A stretch of 12,086 nucleotides of DNA from positions 1-12,086 of the forward strand of contig DAOUSV010000034.1 of the NCBI GenBank assembly GCA_030627065.1, in the 5' to 3' direction. This stretch comes from Piscirickettsiaceae bacterium. Lineage in GTDB: Bacteria; Pseudomonadota; Gammaproteobacteria; Nitrosococcales; Methylophagaceae. The notes below the pieces were generated by a model, which saw only the letters and a list, made by a program, of their open reading frames with translations, did not search any database and was not told the DNA's origin. Positions 1 to 7,660 of this stretch are shown here, piece by piece. Both the position numbers and the translations under genes were made by a program. The stretch's first letter is position 1. Each line of letters opens with the position of its first letter.

Positions 1-581
1 AGTGCAGATACAAATTGTTGTTTGGCTTGTTCAATGGTTAAATCACAGCCAAGGCTTTTTAAATCGACCATTTCCATACCTTGATAACCACAAGGATTAA
101 TATATGAAAAAGGCGTTAAGTCCATATCAATATTGACACTAATGCCGTGATAACAAGCACCTTGTTTAACTCTTAAACCTAGTGATGCGATTTTCTGTTC
201 TCCGATATACACACCAGGTGCATCCGGTCGAGATTGAGCATCCAATCCAAGCTTTGCTAGCATATCAACTACACTTGCTTCTAAATTAGACACCATTTCA
301 CGCACACCAATATTTCGGCGTTTTAAATCGAATAAGGTGTAGGCGATTAACTGCCCTGGACCATGGTAAGTTACTTGCCCGCCTCGGTCTGTTTTAATAA
401 CAGGAATATCCCTGGTATCAAATATATGTTCCGGCTTGCCGTTTAAGCCTTGTGTAAATACGGGGTTATGTTCTAACAACCATAATTCATCTTCGGTATT
501 TTCATCTCGCTGGGCAGTAAACGTTTGCATTGATTTACATGTTGGCTCAAAGTCCACCAGACCTAAGTCTTTAATCAACAT
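1..581 (-). CDS. lipB: Octanoyl-[acyl-carrier-protein]:protein N-octanoyltransferase (lipoyl transferase), 3' end missing
   Basis: Transfers the octanoyl group from octanoyl-ACP to the lipoyl domains of 2-oxo acid dehydrogenases and the glycine cleavage H protein; LipA then inserts sulfur. It acts in the cytoplasm. The first 193 residues are visible. The family signature DRGGQVTYHGPGQ lies at residues 65-77. The conserved lysine of KIASLG is K130 and the acyl-accepting cysteine of NPCG is C164, matching the Cys/Lys dyad known for LipB. E. coli LipB is 213 residues, so only about 20 C-terminal residues should be missing beyond the left edge. The ATG at 581-579 overlaps the ybeD stop by one base (TAATG), so the two are probably translationally coupled; no strong ribosome binding site is seen. 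It is the last visible gene of the minus-strand run. The identification is secure. Confidence 0.96.
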   Translation of the reverse strand, partial: MLIKDLGLVDFEPTCKSMQTFTAQRDENTEDELWLLEHNPVFTQGLNGKPEHIFDTRDIPVIKTDRGGQVTYHGPGQLIAYTLFDLKRRNIGVREMVSNLEASVVDMLAKLGLDAQSRPDAPGVYIGEQKIASLGLRVKQGACYHGISVNIDMDLTPFSYINPCGYQGMEMVDLKSLGCDLTIEQAKQQFVSA

Positions 582-853
582 TACAGGATATATTTTACCT
601 GTTTATTATCCGTTAATTCTTGGTATATATCATCTAATTGCTGTTTGCTAGTTGCCTTGAAATCAACAGTGACTGATGTGAATTTGCCACTTGAACTTTG
701 CTTAGATGTCACCGCACCTTCTTTTATATCACCAACAAATTGACGCACTATTCCCACGATAAGGGCATCAAAATCATCGGTATTTAATCCCATGGCTTTA
801 ATACCATAGTCACATGGGAATACCATTTTTACTTCTTTTTCTTGCTCACTCAT
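581..853 (-). CDS. ybeD: YbeD/UPF0250 (DUF493) family small protein
   Basis: A 90-residue cytoplasmic protein of the DUF493/YbeD family, which in E. coli also sits between dacA and lipB. The family has an ACT-like alpha/beta fold and no established biochemical function; a regulatory role has been suggested from that fold. Visible hallmarks are FPCDYGIKAMG near residues 12-22 (the family's FPCDYPIKVMG-type motif), the middle segment SSSGKFTSVTV, and the terminal KQVKYIL resembling the usual VKxxL ending. The length is normal. The ATG overlaps the stop of the upstream transaminase gene as ATGA, preceded by an AGGG ribosome binding site about 7 bases away. Its stop overlaps the lipB start. Family assignment is firm, function is unknown. 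Confidence 0.93.
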   Translation of the reverse strand: MSEQEKEVKMVFPCDYGIKAMGLNTDDFDALIVGIVRQFVGDIKEGAVTSKQSSSGKFTSVTVDFKATSKQQLDDIYQELTDNKQVKYIL

Positions 854-1698
854 GCTGCACCCTTTTGTTTATATTGCTGATAAAGTGCATCCATTTCCTT
901 CCACACGCCACCCGGCTTTCCAGTACCTACAGCCTCATTATCTAAAGTAGTGATCGGAACAACTTCTTTGGTAGAACTGCTAATCCAAATCTCATCTGCT
1001 TGTTTTAATTGTTGTTCAGTCACTGCTTGCTCAAGTAATGGCATATTATTCTTCAGAGCAATTTCAATCACCACTTCACGGGTAATTCCGGGCAAAACTT
1101 TCTCATCTTTTGGAGCCGTGTAAATTGTACCGTCGAGCACAACATAGGCATTACTCGCTGCGCCTTCGGTCAAATAACCATCACGAATTAATAAGGCTTC
1201 TAAAGCTCCAGCTTCAAGTGCTTGTTGTTTCAATAAACTATTCGGCAATAAAGTTATCGCTTTAATATTACAGTTCTGCCAACGAATATCTTCAAGAATA
1301 ATAGCCGCTGCACCTTGTATTTTATATTTTTCAGGTATAGGTGCTAACGGTGAACTCATTGCAAAGGCAGTAGGTTCTACATTTTGTGGAAACACATGAT
1401 CTCGCGGAGCAACACCGCGTGTCACTTGTAGATAAACCGATTGGTCGCCACCACCACAACGTTCGACTAACTGCTCTATCAGTGCTGTCCATTCATTTTG
1501 TGTATGTGGGTTTTTCATACGCACACCATCAAGGCTGGCTTGCAATCGTATCAGGTGACCTGATAATTGAAAGCATTTATCCGCATAAACGGGGATAACT
1601 TCATACACTCCATCACCCAGCAAGAAACCACGATCAAAGACCGAGACTTTAGCTTGATCGGCGGCTAAAAATTCACCATTTAAGTAAACATCACTCAC
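850..1698 (-). CDS. dat: D-amino-acid transaminase (D-alanine aminotransferase), class IV PLP enzyme
   Basis: Fold-type IV aminotransferase of 282 residues, predicted to interconvert D-alanine and D-glutamate with their 2-oxo acids and so feed peptidoglycan precursors. The PLP lysine is K146 in NIKAITLLPN, and the cofactor-contacting glutamate is E178 in LTEGAASN. Y32 (GVYEV), R99 and H101 (RGVAPRDH) match the Tyr/Arg/His carboxylate trap known from the Bacillus D-amino-acid aminotransferase. That trap favours a D-specific enzyme over branched-chain aminotransferase (IlvE) or aminodeoxychorismate lyase (PabC), the main alternatives. The start is GTG at 1698, three bases after the dacA stop, with a GGGG stretch inside the dacA end that could serve as ribosome binding site. 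Its stop overlaps ybeD (ATGA). E. coli has no such gene between dacA and ybeD. Substrate is inferred. Confidence 0.88.
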   Translation of the reverse strand: MSDVYLNGEFLAADQAKVSVFDRGFLLGDGVYEVIPVYADKCFQLSGHLIRLQASLDGVRMKNPHTQNEWTALIEQLVERCGGGDQSVYLQVTRGVAPRDHVFPQNVEPTAFAMSSPLAPIPEKYKIQGAAAIILEDIRWQNCNIKAITLLPNSLLKQQALEAGALEALLIRDGYLTEGAASNAYVVLDGTIYTAPKDEKVLPGITREVVIEIALKNNMPLLEQAVTEQQLKQADEIWISSSTKEVVPITTLDNEAVGTGKPGGVWKEMDALYQQYKQKGAA

Positions 1699-1701
1699 AA
1701 A

Positions 1702-2847
1702 TCAGCCCCAAATCATCATCATAATAGTATCAATAAGACGGCTCCACCAGCTGCCCTCTTCTACCGTATGCAATACAATAAGTGGCTCTTTGGCAATAAG
1801 TTCATCGCCCAGACGAATTTCAACTTCACCTAATTGAGTACCCGCTATCATAGGAGCTATAACAGGTTGTGGAATGTTAGTTGTTGCCACCAGCTCTTTA
1901 TAACGCCCTCTAGGCACGGTGACAGCTAATGCTTTTTCTAAACCTAGATTAACCAGCTTATCAGCACCTTTCCAAATTTTCACATCAGCAATTTTATCTT
2001 GAGCTTTATATAAGTCATGGCTTTCAAAGAACCGGAAACCATAGTTAAATAATTTCTGAGTTTCCTGTGCTCGGGCATTAACACTACGCGTACCTAAAAC
2101 CACCGAAATCAAACGCATACCACTACGCTTTGCCGATGCTGCTAAACAATAACCAGCTTCTTCTGTATGGCCTGTTTTCAAACCATCCACTGTTGCATCA
2201 CGCCATAACAACTTATTACGATTATGTTGAGTAATATTATTATAAGTAAATTGTTTCTCGGCATACCATTTATAGTGCTCTGGGAAATCACGAATAATCG
2301 CCGCTGATAAAATCGCAATGTCTTTTGCAGTTGTATAATGGTTAGGACTTGGTAAGCCTGTTGAATTTTGATAATTGGTATTAAACATACCTAGTTGTTG
2401 AGCATATTGATTCATCATTTGAGCGAAGGTTTCTTCACTGCCGGCAATATGTTCAGCCAAAGCCACCGCCGCATCATTGCCCGATTGAATAATCATGCCA
2501 CGGAGTAGCACTTCAACAGGTACTTTGGTATTCACTTCAATAAAGCTACGAGACCCAACCATTCGCCATGCTTTTTCACTGATTAATACATCATCAGATA
2601 GTTGAATATTACCGGCTTGCAATTCATGAGAAACCACATAGGCTGTCATTAATTTAGTAATACTCGCTGGCGGAAGTCGTTGTTCAGAATTTAGCTCGGC
2701 TAAAATTCGGCCGCTAGCAAAGTCTTGCAATATATACGACTTTGCAGCAATTGTTGGCGCTGTTGGGTTCGGCGTTATTGCTGCTATTGCTAATGATGAC
2801 GCCAGCATTACGCTCGACAAAAAAAGCACTTTTATTGTTTTAAACAT
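1702..2847 (-). CDS. dacA: D-alanyl-D-alanine carboxypeptidase, PBP5/6 type
   Basis: Low-molecular-weight penicillin-binding protein that removes the terminal D-Ala from peptidoglycan pentapeptides on the periplasmic face. The 381 residues begin with a cleavable signal peptide (about 1-23, ending SSLAIAA). The three serine-enzyme motifs are in order: S62-I-T-K65, S122-G-N124 and K224-T-G. The C-terminal beta domain ends in SWWSRLIDTIMMMIWG, an amphipathic segment of the kind that anchors PBP5 to the outer face of the inner membrane. Length matches the family (E. coli DacA about 400). It could equally be named dacC; the paralogues cannot be separated here. A GAGAG ribosome binding site lies 6 bases before the ATG. 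It is 49 bp downstream of rlpA and 3 bp upstream of the D-amino-acid transaminase gene. Confidence 0.95.
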   Translation of the reverse strand: MFKTIKVLFLSSVMLASSLAIAAITPNPTAPTIAAKSYILQDFASGRILAELNSEQRLPPASITKLMTAYVVSHELQAGNIQLSDDVLISEKAWRMVGSRSFIEVNTKVPVEVLLRGMIIQSGNDAAVALAEHIAGSEETFAQMMNQYAQQLGMFNTNYQNSTGLPSPNHYTTAKDIAILSAAIIRDFPEHYKWYAEKQFTYNNITQHNRNKLLWRDATVDGLKTGHTEEAGYCLAASAKRSGMRLISVVLGTRSVNARAQETQKLFNYGFRFFESHDLYKAQDKIADVKIWKGADKLVNLGLEKALAVTVPRGRYKELVATTNIPQPVIAPMIAGTQLGEVEIRLGDELIAKEPLIVLHTVEEGSWWSRLIDTIMMMIWG

Positions 2848-2873
2848 GTATTACTCTCAAAATAAATTCATAC

Positions 2874-2898
2874 AGAGACCGTCTCACGAGAAGTCTCT
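2874..2898 (-). other. Short inverted repeat / possible hairpin between rlpA and dacA
   Basis: On the minus strand AGAGAC (2898-2893, overlapping the rlpA TAG stop) pairs with GTCTCT (2879-2874), and the interior contains a second small self-complementary element, TCTC-GT-GAGA. Together they could form an imperfect bulged hairpin in the mRNA. No T-run follows, so it is not a standard intrinsic terminator. It is one of only two spacers of any length inside the minus-strand run and could affect RNA processing or attenuation, or be incidental. Confidence 0.35.
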
Positions 2899-3730
2899 AT
2901 TCAACTACTATATGGGTATTGCCGAAGCCTAAATCAAGCAAACGACTGGCTAATGAATCACCATATTCGACACTTGCTAATGGCCCTACTCGTACTCGAT
3001 ACAAATTACCGCTGGGTTTAGTCAGAGGTGAAATTAATATGGCATCACCAATTTGTTGCTGAAGTTTTAATTTTAACTGTTCTGCCGTGGCTAATGTACT
3101 AAAAGCACCGACCTGCAAATACATACCAACTGGACCGCTAGCAACATCTGGAACTTTCAGCTCTTCTACAATTTGGCTTGTTGATACTGAGCCAGCCGTA
3201 ATAGCACGAATTTCAACCATGCCTGTACCTTTACCAATGACCCCTAATTTTGTTGCAGCACTATATGACAAGTCAATTAAACGATCACCATGAAAAGGAC
3301 CTCGATCATTAACTTTAACAATCACTTTACGACCGTTTGAAAGGTTGATTACCTCAACATATGTCGGCAGAGGCAATGTTTTATGCGCCGCTGTCATGGC
3401 ATACATATCATAGGTTTCACCGCTAGATGTACGTCTGCCATGGAATTTTTCACCATACCAAGAGGCTATGCCTTTTTCATGATAACCGCGGCTAGTATTC
3501 AAGGTGTAATAGCGTTTACCAAACACTTCATAGTGTGCTGGATTGCCATATTTACTACGAGGCTCATCACGCGGTATGGCATTCGGCACATCAGATACGT
3601 CAGGCGCATTTCTTGGCGCACTATCTTGTTTGGTGACAATACTGCCACAAGCAAGCAACGTTAAATAAACACATGCCAGACCAAATAATTTTAACGTCTT
3701 ATTCTTCATCTGCGTGCTCATATCTTTCAC
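2897..3730 (-). CDS. rlpA: RlpA septal-ring lytic transglycosylase, lipoprotein with SPOR domain
   Basis: Outer-membrane lipoprotein that cleaves glycan strands lacking stem peptides, as shown for Pseudomonas RlpA. The signal ends in the lipobox LLAC with C28. A double-psi beta-barrel covers about residues 86-178. E105, D108 and H116 have the same spacing (+3, +11) as the residues needed for activity in the Pseudomonas enzyme. A SPOR domain (about 202-277, starting GMYLQVGAF and containing YRVRVGPL) should bind denuded septal glycans. The frame opens with GTG at 3730, which has a GGAAG ribosome binding site 6 bases upstream but overlaps mltB by 32 bp. ATGs at 3721 and 3709 are alternatives; the last gives a more typical 21-residue lipoprotein signal. 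The function is firm, the start is not. Confidence 0.93.
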   Translation of the reverse strand: MKDMSTQMKNKTLKLFGLACVYLTLLACGSIVTKQDSAPRNAPDVSDVPNAIPRDEPRSKYGNPAHYEVFGKRYYTLNTSRGYHEKGIASWYGEKFHGRRTSSGETYDMYAMTAAHKTLPLPTYVEVINLSNGRKVIVKVNDRGPFHGDRLIDLSYSAATKLGVIGKGTGMVEIRAITAGSVSTSQIVEELKVPDVASGPVGMYLQVGAFSTLATAEQLKLKLQQQIGDAILISPLTKPSGNLYRVRVGPLASVEYGDSLASRLLDLGFGNTHIVVE

Positions 3731-4685
3731 GAATTTCTTCCGCTAATTGAGTCACAGCCATCGCATACATTCTGCTGTGATTATAACGAGTAATGCTGTA
3801 AAAGTTTTGTCGTACTAACCAGTAATCTTCACCTTGTTTTTGGGTTAAAGATATAAGGGCTATCGCATCATCACCATCGGGAAGTTCGGCAAGAGAAACA
3901 CCCTTTGCTTGTAATTCTTCACGTGTAAGTGATGGTTTATAGCCTTTTTTAAGCATAGCCTTTGGTTCTAATGCTGCCAGTTTTGTTCGATGTGCAATAC
4001 TTTCGCCCGCCAGCCAACCATGACGCTTTAAGTAGTTTGCAATACTACCAATGGCATCCGTAGGATTGGTCCAAATATCACGTTGTCCATCACCATCAAA
4101 ATCAACCGCATATTCACGATAACTGCTCGGCATAAACTGCCCTAAACCCATCGCTCCGGCATACGATCCAACAGGATCTAAAATCGACATGTTTTCTTCA
4201 CGAGTGAGTAATAAGAAATGCTTCAACTCACTACGGAAAAATGGGCTTCTAGGTGGGTAGCGAAATGCTAAGGTTGACAAGGCATCTACCACACGATAAC
4301 CACCGACATTGCCACCATAACGTGTTTCAACTCCTAAAATAGCAAGGATAATATCTGCGGGCACACCGTATTCTTGTTCTGCTTTTTCTAAAGCTTCAGC
4401 ATGTTTATGCCAATAATCAACACCACCATTAATACGTTTTTCTGTCAAAAATATATTGCGATACTTATGCCACGGAATACTTTTTTCTGCTGGGCGAGAT
4501 ATTGCTTTAATAATCGACTCTTTCACTTCTATATCAGCAAATAGTGTCGTCAGTTTCTCAGCATCAAAGTCGTGCTTTGTTTCCATCTCGGCAATAAAGC
4601 TATCTAATTCTGGCAAGTCTGGATTTGCCTGTACCTGCCAACTAGCAAGTAACAATAAAGCAGTTATTATTCCTAACGTGTTCAT
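3699..4685 (-). CDS. mltB: Membrane-bound-type lytic murein transglycosylase B (MltB/Slt35 family)
   Basis: Cleaves the MurNAc-GlcNAc bond of peptidoglycan to give 1,6-anhydro ends, in the periplasm. The catalytic glutamate is E120 in ILGVETRYGGNVG, matching the Slt35 catalytic motif. AGAMGLGQFMPSS (176-188) is a conserved substrate-groove segment. DFDGDGQRD (195-203) resembles the EF-hand calcium site of E. coli Slt35. Length (328) is somewhat below E. coli MltB (361). The N-terminus looks like an ordinary signal peptide cleaved after WQVQA20 and has no lipobox cysteine, so the protein may be soluble in the periplasm rather than lipid-anchored. Its ATG overlaps the rodA stop as ATGA, with an AAGGA ribosome binding site about 10 bases upstream. 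The end overlaps rlpA. Confidence 0.95.
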   Translation of the reverse strand: MNTLGIITALLLLASWQVQANPDLPELDSFIAEMETKHDFDAEKLTTLFADIEVKESIIKAISRPAEKSIPWHKYRNIFLTEKRINGGVDYWHKHAEALEKAEQEYGVPADIILAILGVETRYGGNVGGYRVVDALSTLAFRYPPRSPFFRSELKHFLLLTREENMSILDPVGSYAGAMGLGQFMPSSYREYAVDFDGDGQRDIWTNPTDAIGSIANYLKRHGWLAGESIAHRTKLAALEPKAMLKKGYKPSLTREELQAKGVSLAELPDGDDAIALISLTQKQGEDYWLVRQNFYSITRYNHSRMYAMAVTQLAEEIRERYEHADEE

Positions 4686-5815
4686 GGTGACATCATCCTT
4701 CTGTGCGTATGAATAGACATTAGGATACCGAAGCCAGCTAATAAGGTCACCATTGATGTTCCCCCATAACTCACTAATGGCAATGGCACACCTACGACAG
4801 GCAATAGTCCCGTCACCATCCCGACATTAACAAATACATAGACCAGGAAAGTAATGGAAATACTCCCAGCCAATAATCGCGCAAAACTTGTTTGAGCTTG
4901 GCTTGCGATTATAAGCCCCCGCCCAGCAATTAATAAATACGTTACTAATAATAAACCAACCCCCATCAAGCCAAACTCTTCGGCAATAACCGCAAAGATA
5001 AAGTCTGTTGATCGCTCAGGTAAAAACGCTAATTGAGATTGCGAACCTTCAAGCCAACCTCGACCATATAAACCACCGGATCCTATCGCTATTTTTGATT
5101 GAATAATGTGATAGCCCGATCCTAATGGATCTGATTCTGGATTTAAAAAGGTTAATACACGTTGTTTTTGATAATCATGCATCACATACCACAGCACAGG
5201 TAAAGCTGAAGCACATAAACCAATAAAGGTAATAATAATTCGCCACGATATACCTGATAAGAAAATTACAATTAGCCCTGAACTGGCAATAAGTAATGAC
5301 GTACCTAAATCTGGTTGTTTGGCAATTAATAGTGACGGTACAATCACCATTATTAATGCCACAAATAACCTTGACATAGTTGGTGGTAAGGGCCGTTCCG
5401 CAAGGTATGTAGCCACCAGTAAAGGTACGGCCAACTTCATTAATTCTGATGGTTGAAAGCGCATAAACCCTAAATCAAGCCATCTCTGTGCGCCCTTTCC
5501 CTCATGGCCAAATGCTAGAACCGCTATTAATAATATTAAGCCAGCCCCATACACCCAATAAGCAGCATCACGCATTCTATCTGGATGAATTTGTGCCAAA
5601 ATAAATAAGCCAACAAAAGCAGTTGCCATGCGTATTAATTGTCGGATAAGTAAATCTATATTTTGCCCTCCCGAGCTATATAAAATAATTAATCCTGCTA
5701 GTAGCAAGCTTAATAATCCTAATAATAATAATGCATCAATGTGAATCATTCTTAACGCAGAAGTCAAACTCCAACGTTGAGGACTCTGTCTATCGAGAAG
5801 AAAATCACTCATCAT
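4682..5815 (-). CDS. rodA: Peptidoglycan glycosyltransferase RodA (SEDS family)
   Basis: Polytopic inner-membrane protein that polymerises lipid II during side-wall growth, working with the PBP2 transpeptidase. The 377 residues contain about ten hydrophobic segments. Family motifs in order: RWLDLGFMRFQPSELMKLA (111-129), KQPDLGTSLLI (166-176), the extracellular loop with LPERSTDFIFAVIAEEFG (265-282), and VVGVPLPLVSYGGTS (340-354). D271 in RSTDF corresponds to the aspartate shown to be essential in other RodA proteins. The VGVPLPLVSYGG context is shared with FtsW, but the neighbourhood (mrdA, mre genes) points to RodA. The ATG at 5815 (or the next codon, also ATG) overlaps the mrdA end by 11 bp, and the stop overlaps mltB, so translation is probably coupled on both sides. 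Confidence 0.97.
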   Translation of the reverse strand: MMSDFLLDRQSPQRWSLTSALRMIHIDALLLLGLLSLLLAGLIILYSSGGQNIDLLIRQLIRMATAFVGLFILAQIHPDRMRDAAYWVYGAGLILLIAVLAFGHEGKGAQRWLDLGFMRFQPSELMKLAVPLLVATYLAERPLPPTMSRLFVALIMVIVPSLLIAKQPDLGTSLLIASSGLIVIFLSGISWRIIITFIGLCASALPVLWYVMHDYQKQRVLTFLNPESDPLGSGYHIIQSKIAIGSGGLYGRGWLEGSQSQLAFLPERSTDFIFAVIAEEFGLMGVGLLLVTYLLIAGRGLIIASQAQTSFARLLAGSISITFLVYVFVNVGMVTGLLPVVGVPLPLVSYGGTSMVTLLAGFGILMSIHTHRRMMSP

Positions 5816-7652
5816 TCACACCAAAATATTGCTCAATCATTTTACGTGCTATCGGTGCTGCCGTTCGGCTACCACTGCCCCCATTTTCAACAACTATAGC
5901 CACTACAAACTCAGGATTATCTGCAGGTGCAAATGCAATAAATAAAGCATGATCATGTAGCTTCTTTGCTAATGTTTCAGCATCATACTTTTCATCTTGT
6001 TTAATGCCAAATACTTGTGCTGTTCCTGTTTTTCCTGCCACCTTAAATGATAATCCTTTACCTACATGACGTGCTGTGCCTCTTTTGCCATGAACTACTT
6101 CGACCATTGAATCAATAACTGCTTCCCAGTTTTTACTATCTATTATGGGTAATGCTTGAGATTTCATTGTTGTAATCAGCTCAAGTTCATTGTTAGCAGC
6201 CACCCGGCTAGCTCGTACAACTTGAGGATGGATATTAATTCCCCTCATTGCTAATGTTGCCGTTGCATGAGCAAGTTGAATTGGGGTTGTTTGATTAAAG
6301 CCTTGTCCAATACCCGAAATAAGTGTTTCCCCTGGATACCATACTTGATTACGGTTATTACGTTTCCACTCTCTAGATGGCGACAATCCTTTACTTTCAC
6401 TTGGCATATCAATATTTGTTCGTCGACCAAAATCAAATAAATCTAAGAATCCATGCAAACGATCAATCCCCAATGCATTTGCTAAATCATAGAAATACAC
6501 ATCGCACGACTGTGCGATTGACTCCTTCATATCAACTTGTCCATGACCATGCGTTTTCCAACAACGATAACGGTGCTCCTTACCTTGCAAAGTAAACCAA
6601 CCAGGACAAAAGCTTTTAGAAGACTTATTAACGATACCCAATTCCAAGCCAGCTAAAGCGACAAACGGTTTTAATGTAGAACCTGGTGGGTAATGTCCCC
6701 GTAAAGAGCGATCAAATAAAGGCCGGTCTATAGAATCTCGTAAAACAGCATATTTCTTACTGCTAATTCCCGTTACGAAATCATTTGGATCAAAGTCAGG
6801 CTTACTCACCAAGGCTAACACTCCTCCTGTTTTAGGATCTAAGGCCACTACTGCACCATTAAAATCCCCTAATGATTCAGCTGCAACGCGTTGCAAATTA
6901 ATATCTAAATGTAGAAATAAATCATTGCCACCAATAGATGCAACACTTTTCAATTCTCGCACGACACGTCCACGCACATCGGTTTCTACTTGCTGATAAC
7001 CCACTTTCCCATGTAATAAGTCTTCATATTCTTTTTCAATACCCGTCTTACCTATTTGCAATGTACCTTTATAATTTTTGGCATCAATACGCTTCTGATC
7101 TCGAACATTAATACGTCCGACATAGCCTACTGCATGGGAAAATAATGTACCTTGTGGATAATGGCGAATTAATCGACCAACAACATCAACACCGATAAAA
7201 CGATGACGATTAACATAAAACTTAGCCACCTCCTCCTCACTTAATCGTTGTCGAAGTATTATTTCATGAAACCCACGCTGCTTTTTAATCGACTTTTTTA
7301 TATCTAAAACATCATCTTCAGTCATATCAAACAAGGCTGATAATTCTATTAATGTTTGTTCAATATCAACAACTTTTTCAGGTATTAACTCCAGACTAAA
7401 TGTTGGAACATTTTCGGCAAGAATGACACCGTTTCGGTCATATATTAAGCCTCGCTGTGGTGCTAGAGGTGCAATATCAACCCGATTCCTATCAGAAAGG
7501 AAATTAAAATGCTCATACTCAACGACTTGTAAAATAGCAAGACGTACCATAACAACAACAAATAGAATACCAATAAAAATAGCCGCAAATATCAACCGGT
7601 CATTGACTACGCGGCTTTCACGAAAATGGTCTTTTAGTGCAAATCGTGACAT
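5805..7652 (-). CDS. mrdA: Penicillin-binding protein 2 (elongation-specific peptidoglycan D,D-transpeptidase)
   Basis: Class B PBP that crosslinks new peptidoglycan in the elongasome, paired with RodA. The 615 residues begin with a short cytoplasmic tail and one membrane anchor (about 20-43). A dimerisation/pedestal region follows, starting with the conserved RGLIYDRNG at 67-75. The transpeptidase domain has S325-T-L-K328 in YPPGSTLKP (nucleophile S325), S382-C-D384 and K541-T-G in AGKTGTAQVF. The SCD form of the second motif is usual for PBP2 and helps separate it from FtsI (SSN). Length is typical (E. coli 633). It starts 8 bp after mreD with no clear ribosome binding site, and its end overlaps rodA. 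In E. coli mrdA is not next to mreD; here the two shape clusters are joined. Confidence 0.97.
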   Translation of the reverse strand: MSRFALKDHFRESRVVNDRLIFAAIFIGILFVVVMVRLAILQVVEYEHFNFLSDRNRVDIAPLAPQRGLIYDRNGVILAENVPTFSLELIPEKVVDIEQTLIELSALFDMTEDDVLDIKKSIKKQRGFHEIILRQRLSEEEVAKFYVNRHRFIGVDVVGRLIRHYPQGTLFSHAVGYVGRINVRDQKRIDAKNYKGTLQIGKTGIEKEYEDLLHGKVGYQQVETDVRGRVVRELKSVASIGGNDLFLHLDINLQRVAAESLGDFNGAVVALDPKTGGVLALVSKPDFDPNDFVTGISSKKYAVLRDSIDRPLFDRSLRGHYPPGSTLKPFVALAGLELGIVNKSSKSFCPGWFTLQGKEHRYRCWKTHGHGQVDMKESIAQSCDVYFYDLANALGIDRLHGFLDLFDFGRRTNIDMPSESKGLSPSREWKRNNRNQVWYPGETLISGIGQGFNQTTPIQLAHATATLAMRGINIHPQVVRASRVAANNELELITTMKSQALPIIDSKNWEAVIDSMVEVVHGKRGTARHVGKGLSFKVAGKTGTAQVFGIKQDEKYDAETLAKKLHDHALFIAFAPADNPEFVVAIVVENGGSGSRTAAPIARKMIEQYFGVNDE

Positions 7653-7660
7653 AAGTGTCG

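Noticed and set aside
583..602. Inverted repeat ACAGG/CCTGT with a 10-base loop just before the lipB start.
   Set aside because: Only five base pairs, inside the ybeD coding end, with an AT-only loop; too weak to call a regulatory hairpin without comparative support.
436..651. Plus-strand open frame over the start of lipB and the end of ybeD, and similar short plus-strand frames at 1386-1598, 3087-3293, 3383-3664, 4456-4716, 5731-5952, 6377-6595, 7423-7686 and 8591-8800.
   Set aside because: All lie opposite well-supported genes, are short, lack ribosome binding sites of note and show no protein-family features.
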